Assembly: GCF_013760845.1 (NCBI RefSeq)
Contig: NZ_JACDUU010000004.1
Location: 131,877-195,876, forward strand
Origin: [Anoxybacillus] calidus
GTDB lineage: Bacteria > Bacillota > Bacilli > Bacillales > Anoxybacillaceae
Direction: 5' to 3'
Length of the DNA stretch: 64,000 nt
Part shown: piece after piece, positions 56,963 through 64,000 of the stretch
Layout of the letters: every line of letters starts with the position of its first letter
How positions within the stretch are numbered: position 1 is the first letter of the stretch
The notes under the pieces: model-generated
Databases searched by the model: none
Seen by the model: the letters and a program-made list of their open reading frames with translations, nothing else
Told to the model about the DNA's origin: nothing
Program-made: the position numbers and the translations under genes

Positions 56963-58850
56963 ATACTTTATATCGACGGTGATAATCTTGAACAACTACA
57001 CAGTTTTTTCCTGTTTTCTTCGCAGTATATAACGCTTCGTCCGCACGTTTAAATAATTCTATCATAGAATCTGTACGATTTTTCTTCCAATAAGAAACGC
57101 CGCATGAAATAGTAACTCTTGGATTCGTTTGTTTGCGAATTTTTTCAACAAGACGATTAGCGACTGAAATTCCGACAGTAAGAGATGCACGTGGAAGATA
57201 GATAGCTAATTCTTCACCGCCCCATCGAGCTCCTATATCGCTCTCGCGAATATTTGCTTTAATGATGTTTGCCACTTGAATAAGAACTTCATCTCCTACT
57301 TGATGTCCATATGTATCATTAATTGTTTTAAAGTTATCAATATCAACTAAAATAAATGAGCCGTAACTATCTTGTTCCATTGAACGAGTAATCTGTTCAT
57401 CTAAATGGTGACGAGCATATAAGTTGGTAAGACGGTCAGTTACAACGAGACGCTCTAGCTCTTCACGCAGCATTGCATTTGTAAACACTAATGTTGAATG
57501 ATGAATTAATGATTGAAGGAGTTTATACATTTCAAAAGTAAAATAATATGGTTCCCGATGCAGCACGATTGCGATTCCTTTCAACACGCTGCTTTGTACC
57601 ATTGGAACGGCCATTAATGATCGAAATGCCGGGATGAATGACGAGGAATGAATTTTTACATTGCCCAAAAATACAATTTCTCTCTCATTTTGAATTCTCT
57701 TTACAACAAAATCGATATAGCTCTTCGATTCAGATGAATGAAAAAAAGGAGTGCTTCCCTGTAATACTCTTTTTCTCTGCCCATCAAACAACAAAAAACC
57801 AACTTCCTCAGCTCCAAAAGAACGTTGAATTTGTTCAACCATAAATTCTATTGCATCTTGAAAGCGTAAGTTTGTATTTAACCGATGCATCGTTTCATTA
57901 ATGAGCTGTAAATCAGCAATTAAACGTCTTGACTGTTCATATAACTTGGCATTTTCAAGAGCACTTCCAGCCGTATTGGCTAGTAAGGAAATAAAATTAA
58001 TTTCATTTTTTGAAAACATTTTAATATGAGGAGCAATGATTTCAAGCACTCCGTAAACTCCTTGTACTCCTTTAATAGGAGCATATATAATCGATCGTTG
58101 CGGTTTAATAGCTTCTTCAATCTGAATTTGTCCAGTCACATACGCCTGCATAGCTGCCATGTTTTCCTCATCGCCTTCAAAGGCTAACATTTTAATCGGC
58201 AAGTTATCATGATTTTGATTGTCATGGGACAAAAGTAAGTGGAAAGTAAATGATGGATATATTTCTTGTAAAGTACGTATAACTTCTTCTAATACATCGT
58301 TTATTTTCATCGAAGCATGGATTTTGGCAGTGAATCGATGCAACCGTTCATATTTTTTTTCTTCACTTAATCCTCGCGAAAGATTTTTCATTTTTTCAAA
58401 AAGCAACATGCAGTCTTCCCTGATTTTTAAAAGGAATTTTTCGCTAAAACGTTCCTTTTCATCGTTGATGACTTGCAGCACACCTAACAATTCATCCGTT
58501 GTACGAAGCAATAGTTCAATTGTTATCCCCAACGAACTTTCCCTAATTTTGAAAGGAAGTTCCGCTCCATTTTCCAATTTGAAAACATCATAAGAAATGG
58601 TGGAATTTATTAAACGTTCTCTCTCCGCAGTGGTTACTTCGAGGAAAAAAACATTTTTTAAAGGATCAAACATAAAAAAAGAAACTTCTTTTACCATAAG
58701 TTCCTGTTTTATAAGAAGCAGCAAATTCAGCATTACTTGTGAAATATCCTCATAATCATCATATGTAAGAAACCAATCAAAAAATTTTTCCTTAAAGGTT
58801 CGATACAATTTTTCTTCTTGACCTTCCATGTTCCAATTCACCACGCTCAT
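56961..58850 (-). CDS. dgcP: diguanylate cyclase with GAF domains (DgcP/YtrP)
   Basis: Makes c-di-GMP from two GTP. The 629-residue cytosolic protein has two to three GAF-like regions (about 30-150, 165-300, 320-460) and a C-terminal GGDEF domain with the active form GGEEL at 544-548 and an intact inhibitory I-site RxxD (RESD, 535-538) five residues before it. B. subtilis dgcP (ytrP) is in the same place next to rpsD. The start at 58850 has only a weak ribosome-binding site; ATG at codon 8 is an alternative. Confidence 0.92.
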   Translation of the reverse strand: MSVVNWNMEGQEEKLYRTFKEKFFDWFLTYDDYEDISQVMLNLLLLIKQELMVKEVSFFMFDPLKNVFFLEVTTAERERLINSTISYDVFKLENGAELPFKIRESSLGITIELLLRTTDELLGVLQVINDEKERFSEKFLLKIREDCMLLFEKMKNLSRGLSEEKKYERLHRFTAKIHASMKINDVLEEVIRTLQEIYPSFTFHLLLSHDNQNHDNLPIKMLAFEGDEENMAAMQAYVTGQIQIEEAIKPQRSIIYAPIKGVQGVYGVLEIIAPHIKMFSKNEINFISLLANTAGSALENAKLYEQSRRLIADLQLINETMHRLNTNLRFQDAIEFMVEQIQRSFGAEEVGFLLFDGQRKRVLQGSTPFFHSSESKSYIDFVVKRIQNEREIVFLGNVKIHSSSFIPAFRSLMAVPMVQSSVLKGIAIVLHREPYYFTFEMYKLLQSLIHHSTLVFTNAMLREELERLVVTDRLTNLYARHHLDEQITRSMEQDSYGSFILVDIDNFKTINDTYGHQVGDEVLIQVANIIKANIRESDIGARWGGEELAIYLPRASLTVGISVANRLVEKIRKQTNPRVTISCGVSYWKKNRTDSMIELFKRADEALYTAKKTGKNCVVVQDYHRRYKV

Positions 58851-59005
58851 CTTTTGCTTCTTTACACCTAAATATTAATTGTGGCCCATTATCATCTTAT
58901 CCAAAATAGTTAATATTTAGAAAATATTTTTTTCAAACTATCTTTTCCATTCTATCATACAAACGATAGAGAATAAAAACATAAAAAAGTTTTAAACATG
59001 AAATA

Positions 59006-59034
59006 TTGACTTTAAGTAGGAAAAATCATATAAT
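59006..59034 (+). promoter_or_regulatory. sigma-A promoter of rpsD
   Basis: TTGACT (59006-59011) and TATAAT (59029-59034) are exactly 17 bp apart. The stretch 58851-59005 upstream is AT-rich with no other signal. Confidence 0.85.
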
Positions 59035-59040
59035 AGCCTT

Positions 59041-59210
59041 TGTGTAAAATATAGCAGCCTATGTGATCACCTTTATGGATTCATTTTGTTCCTCTTAGTA
59101 AAGAGGTGTATCGTGTAACTCTTAGCTGCTAGAGCGAGGATACATGAAAACAAAATGACCATAATTGTTGATGCACGTCTGCTTTTATTTTACCCAAAAT
59201 AAAAGCAAAA
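59041..59210 (+). ncRNA. S4-binding leader of rpsD mRNA
   Basis: Leader of about 180 nt with several pairing blocks: TAGCAGC with GCTGCTA, CATTTTGTT with AACAAAATG, CCTCTT with AAGAGG, TGTATC with GATACA. Interleaved long-range pairs suggest a pseudoknot, as in the Firmicute rpsD leader through which S4 represses its own synthesis. A perfect GCTTTTATTTT / AAAATAAAAGC hairpin (59181-59206) stands just before the ribosome-binding site. Confidence 0.75.
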
Positions 59211-59223
59211 AGGAGGAGCATTC

Positions 59224-59826
59224 ATGGCTCGTTACACAGGTCCAATGTGGAAAATTTCCCGCCGTCTTGGTATCTCATTAAGCGGCACAGGTAAAGAGTT
59301 ACAAAAACGTCCTTACCCACCAGGTCAGCATGGTCCAGGTCAACGCAAAAAACTTTCTGAATACGGTTTACAATTACAAGAAAAACAAAAACTTCGTCAC
59401 ATGTATGGCGTAAACGAACGTCAGTTCCGCAAAACATTCGATGAAGCTGGCAAAATGCCTGGTAAACACGGCGAAAACTTCATGATTCTTCTTGAGTCTC
59501 GTTTAGACAATCTTGTTTACCGTTTAGGTTTTGCTCGCACTCGCCGTCAAGCGCGTCAATTAGTAAACCATGGTCATATTTTAGTGGATGGCAGTCGCGT
59601 TGATATTCCATCTTATCGTGTAAAGCCTGGACAAACAATTTCTGTTCGCGAAAAATCTCGTAATCTTCAAGTGATTAAAGAAGCGCTTGAAGTGAACAAT
59701 TTTGTGCCTGACTACTTAACACTTGATGCTGACAAATTAGAAGGTACTTACACTCGTTTACCTGAACGTTCTGAGTTACCAGCTGAAATTAACGAGGCAT
59801 TAATCGTTGAGTTCTACTCTCGTTAA
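59224..59826 (+). CDS. rpsD: 30S ribosomal protein S4
   Basis: Primary 16S rRNA-binding protein and 30S assembly initiator, 200 residues. It starts [23 protein letters not shown] and has the S4 RNA-binding domain (about 90-155: [32 protein letters not shown]). ATG at 59224 follows AAGGAGGAG. Monogenic unit with its own promoter, leader and terminator, as in Bacillus. Its protein should bind the leader to repress translation. Confidence 0.98.
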   Translation: MARYTGPMWKISRRLGISLSGTGKELQKRPYPPGQHGPGQRKKLSEYGLQLQEKQKLRHMYGVNERQFRKTFDEAGKMPGKHGENFMILLESRLDNLVYRLGFARTRRQARQLVNHGHILVDGSRVDIPSYRVKPGQTISVREKSRNLQVIKEALEVNNFVPDYLTLDADKLEGTYTRLPERSELPAEINEALIVEFYSR

Positions 59827-59831
59827 TCTTA

Positions 59832-59866
59832 AAAACCCTCTGGCAATCCAGAGGGTTTTATTTTTT
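59832..59866 (+). terminator. intrinsic terminator after rpsD
   Basis: AAAACCCTCTGG and CCAGAGGGTTTT form a perfect 12-bp stem with a 4-nt loop, then ATTTTTT. Confidence 0.95.
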
Positions 59867-59873
59867 CTAAAAG

Positions 59874-59933
59874 CGGCTAGTTTTAACCCTACAACCATAA
59901 TGATTGTACATCATTGTAGTTGCAGGGTTAGCC
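59874..59933 (-). repeat. second hairpin between rpsD and tyrS, diverged family member
   Basis: GGCTA...AACCCT-CAAC pairs with GTTG-AGGGTT-AGCC in a 60-bp imperfect palindrome that ends 10 nt after the tyrS stop (minus strand). Its interior (ACAACCAT...GTACAT) recalls repeat copy 3. Likely tyrS terminator. Confidence 0.65.
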
Positions 59934-59943
59934 ACAATAAAAA

Positions 59944-61493
<1,550 letters not shown>

Positions 61494-61494
<1 letters not shown>

Positions 61495-61522
61495 TTTTAT
61501 CATAATTAAATCCAATTGTCAA
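61494..61522 (-). promoter_or_regulatory. promoter of the tyrS T-box transcript
   Basis: On the minus strand a consensus TTGACA (61517-61522) is followed 17 bp later by TAAAAG. Confidence 0.6.
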
Positions 61523-61570
61523 ACAAGACAACGAAAAGTGACAAAAAAACATAATATTAGACATCGTATA

Positions 61571-61579
61571 TGTTATAAT
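61571..61579 (+). promoter_or_regulatory. extended -10 promoter of the penicillin-binding protein gene
   Basis: TGTTATAAT, a TGn extended -10 with consensus hexamer at 61574-61579, lies 80 bp before the gene. No good -35 is seen. The remainder of 61523-61659 holds nothing else recognisable. Confidence 0.5.
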
Positions 61580-61659
61580 AAAACTAATTTTCGCGCACGA
61601 TCTTTTTTCGCAATTATCCGTCATTTTTTAAAAATACATATTCCGGAGGGATGTAGCGA

Positions 61660-64000
61660 ATGACAGACAAAACGAATAATCTGTCCCTTCAAAAGACATT
61701 GCGCAAGTTACGAATTACATATGATGTCATTTGGAACTTATTTCTCGTCTTCACCATTGCATTGATTTGTGGACTATTTTTTGGTTTCGGAGTGGGAGCT
61801 GGCTATTTTGTTTCTTTAGTTAAAGACATGCATATCCCTTCCTATAAAGAAATGAAAAAAGATATTTATAATTATGAAGAAACGACACATATTTACTTCG
61901 CTAATAACGTCTATCTCGGACAGTTTCGTTCTGACTTAGAGCGCGAAGAAACCAAACTTGATCAAGTATCACCTTATTTAATTAAAGCGATTATTGCAAC
62001 AGAAGATGAGTACTTTTATGAGCATAAAGGGGTTGTGCCAAAGGCTGTGATCCGTGCACTTTTTCAAGAAGCAACTAACTCTTCTGTGCGCACTGGCGGA
62101 AGCACTTTAACACAGCAACTAGTGAAAAATCAAATATTAACGAATGAAGTTTCTTTTGAACGAAAAGCAAAAGAAATGCTTCTCGCCCTTCGTCTAGAAA
62201 AGTTTTTCACTAAAGACGAAATTTTAGAAGCATATCTAAACGTAGTTCCTTTTGGAAGAAATGCATCTGGCCGGCAAATTGCTGGTATTCAATCAGCAGC
62301 AGAAGGTATTTTCGATGTAGATGCGAAAGATTTAAATCTTGCACAAGCTGCCTTTTTAGCAGGATTGCCACAAAGTCCATTTCGCTATACGCCATTTACA
62401 AGCAGTGGAAAAATCAAAGAAGATATTACTCCAGCTCTAAACCGAATGAAAACCGTGCTTCAACGAATGAAACAAGCTGGATATATTACAGAAAAAGAAT
62501 ATAAAGAAGCTCTACAATATAATATTGCCCAAGATTTCGCTTCTCCTAAACCGTCGCCAATGGAAAAATATCCTTGGCTAACAATCGAAATTGAAAATCG
62601 AGCAAAAGAAATTTTAGCTGGCATTCTTGCCAAAAAAGATGGATACGAGAAAAAAGATTTAACGCTTAACAATGCTCTTTATAATGAATACCTTGCTAAA
62701 GCCGAAAAAAATTTACGACAAAACGGATATAAAATTCACACGACGATTGACAAAAATATTTACGACCGCATGCAGCAAGTCGTTCGTGATTATCAATACT
62801 TTGGAAGCGATATTATCACAAAAGAAAAAGATCAAAAAACAGGAAAAATCGTTAATAAAGTGGAACCAGTTGAAGTTGGAGCGATGTTAATTGAAAATAA
62901 AACAGGAAAGATTATTAGCTTTGTCGGCGGAAGAGATTATCATCGCGAACAGCTCAATCACGCCACTCAAGCATACCGTTCTAACGGTTCAACAATGAAA
63001 CCATTGCTAGTATATGCACCTGCAATGGAAATGGGGATCGTTCAGCCTGGTTCCGTTATTCCAGATATTAGACTTCATGTCAAAACAGCAAGCGGCGTAT
63101 ATAGTCCAAAAAATGCCGATGGAAAAACACACGGTTTAGTATCTGCCCGACGTGCATTACAATATTCATATAACATTCCGGCTGTTCGCACATATATGAA
63201 AATCGTGAATCAACGTCCTATTGCCTATTTAGAAAAAATGGGCTTCACAAGCTTAACAAAAGATGACACAAGCAATTTATCAATGGCTCTAGGTGCTTTA
63301 ACAAAAGGCGTCACCGTTGAAGAAAACGTAAACGCATATGCCACGTTTGGAAACTATGGGACATTTGTCGATGCCTATCTCATTGAAAAAATTGTTTCCA
63401 AAGATGGGGAAATCATTTATGAACATAAAAGCCAACCAGTCAATGTATTTTCTCGACAAACAGCTTATTTAACAATCGATATGATGCGGGACGTCATTCG
63501 ACAAGGTACAGCGGCTGCATTATCAGGTTACTTAAAATTTTCAGCGGATTGGGCTGGAAAAACTGGAACAGGACAAGATAATAAAGATGCTTGGTTTGTG
63601 GCGACAAATCCGAATGTTACATTCGGAGTATGGATGGGGTATGATACTCCAAAACCGCTACAAAAAGAATACAAAGGCCTAACATACAGCAGGCGAAATT
63701 TATTGCTATGGGCTCGTCTCATGAATGCTGCTTATGATGTAAATCCTAAGCTAATCGCACCAAACAAAAGATTCAACATGCCAGGTGGAATTGTAAGACG
63801 CTCGTATTGTACGATTTCAGGCCTGTTGCCATCTGATTTGTGCGTAAAAGCGGGGCTCGTTCAAAGCGATTTATATAATGCTAAATTTGTGCCAACGAAA
63901 GTAGATCATTATTTAATAAGCAGCGCTTCTGTAAAGGTAAATGGCAAAAAATACGCTATTCTAGAGTCGACTCCACAAGAATTCATCACTTCAGGAGTTA
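61660..64000 (+). CDS. class A penicillin-binding protein, bifunctional (3' end outside window)
   Basis: Peptidoglycan synthase with transglycosylase and transpeptidase domains; 780 codons are present and the frame is still open at the window end. A cytoplasmic tail precedes one membrane segment (about 27-50). The GT51 domain has EDEYFYEHKG (catalytic Glu115) and GGSTLTQQLVKNQ. The transpeptidase has SxxK as STMK (Ser444, Lys447), SYN at 503-505 and KTG at 634-636, so it should be active. ATG at 61660 has GGAGGGATG upstream. Resembles the PbpG/PBP2d-PBP4 type; exact orthology not assigned. Confidence 0.92.
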   Translation, partial: MTDKTNNLSLQKTLRKLRITYDVIWNLFLVFTIALICGLFFGFGVGAGYFVSLVKDMHIPSYKEMKKDIYNYEETTHIYFANNVYLGQFRSDLEREETKLDQVSPYLIKAIIATEDEYFYEHKGVVPKAVIRALFQEATNSSVRTGGSTLTQQLVKNQILTNEVSFERKAKEMLLALRLEKFFTKDEILEAYLNVVPFGRNASGRQIAGIQSAAEGIFDVDAKDLNLAQAAFLAGLPQSPFRYTPFTSSGKIKEDITPALNRMKTVLQRMKQAGYITEKEYKEALQYNIAQDFASPKPSPMEKYPWLTIEIENRAKEILAGILAKKDGYEKKDLTLNNALYNEYLAKAEKNLRQNGYKIHTTIDKNIYDRMQQVVRDYQYFGSDIITKEKDQKTGKIVNKVEPVEVGAMLIENKTGKIISFVGGRDYHREQLNHATQAYRSNGSTMKPLLVYAPAMEMGIVQPGSVIPDIRLHVKTASGVYSPKNADGKTHGLVSARRALQYSYNIPAVRTYMKIVNQRPIAYLEKMGFTSLTKDDTSNLSMALGALTKGVTVEENVNAYATFGNYGTFVDAYLIEKIVSKDGEIIYEHKSQPVNVFSRQTAYLTIDMMRDVIRQGTAAALSGYLKFSADWAGKTGTGQDNKDAWFVATNPNVTFGVWMGYDTPKPLQKEYKGLTYSRRNLLLWARLMNAAYDVNPKLIAPNKRFNMPGGIVRRSYCTISGLLPSDLCVKAGLVQSDLYNAKFVPTKVDHYLISSASVKVNGKKYAILESTPQEFITSGV

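Noticed and set aside
58219-58593. Open frame of 124 codons opposite dgcP
   Set aside because: Antisense shadow of the GAF region; Ser/Phe-rich and without ribosome-binding site.

Overview
The window is a stretch of bacterial core chromosome from a spore-forming member of the Bacillaceae, most likely the Anoxybacillus/Parageobacillus/Geobacillus group. DNA polymerase I and tyrosyl-tRNA synthetase closely resemble the Geobacillus stearothermophilus proteins as I remember them, but the sequence looks clearly AT-rich (about 40% GC by eye, not computed), which fits Anoxybacillus or Parageobacillus better than Geobacillus proper. Spore genes (sspA, ytfJ/gerW type, ytrH-ytrI, ytvI) show it forms endospores. 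Gene order follows the Bacillus subtilis mutM/polA to rpsD/tyrS segment almost gene for gene. I see no rRNA, tRNA, CRISPR array, prophage or intact insertion sequence.

Layout. 0-6.2 kb: polA-mutM and phoP-phoR. 6.2-10.6 kb: a MaoC-like gene and the TCA genes citZ-icd-mdh. 10.6-12.9 kb: membrane proteins ytwI, ytvI and fxsA. 13-20 kb: central carbon and fatty-acid entry (pfkA-pyk, accD-accA, a GntR/FadR-type regulator, NAD(P)-malic enzyme). 20-28 kb: dnaE, ytrH-ytrI, nrnA, ytpI, ytoI, ytkL. 28-36 kb: an M24 peptidase, ald, small proteins, an unusual short-chain dehydrogenase, argG-argH and moaB. 36.2-40.4 kb: a segment absent from the B. subtilis order, with an acyl-CoA synthetase behind a long leader and a decaying pair of ABC permeases. 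40.4-49 kb: ackA, ytxK, tpx, ytfJ-ytfI, sppA-yteJ, NAD kinase and a second acyl-CoA synthetase. 49-56.9 kb: sspA, nifZ-thiI, a branched-chain amino-acid carrier, ezrA, hisJ and a free-methionine-sulfoxide reductase. 56.9-64 kb: diguanylate cyclase dgcP, rpsD with its S4 leader, tyrS with a tyrosine T-box, and a class A penicillin-binding protein cut by the window end.

The genes link glycolysis, malate/pyruvate exchange, malonyl-CoA synthesis, acetate overflow and the first TCA steps. A perfect 11-bp FadR-type palindrome just downstream of the malic-enzyme promoter suggests the neighbouring GntR regulator ties malic enzyme to lipid synthesis.

The clearest structure not explained by genes is a family of roughly 40-128 bp imperfect palindromes (at least seven recognisable copies, plus diverged ones) sitting almost exactly at gene 3' ends and apparently serving as terminators. 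Other points of interest are the degraded permease locus with three separate lesions, a short-chain dehydrogenase without its catalytic tyrosine, a terminator arm that contains the next gene's ribosome-binding site, and a possible 19-residue peptide gene. I found no convincing new multi-gene system. About ten genes start with TTG, judged from ribosome-binding-site placement and family N-termini, so many starts given here are inside the longest open frame.
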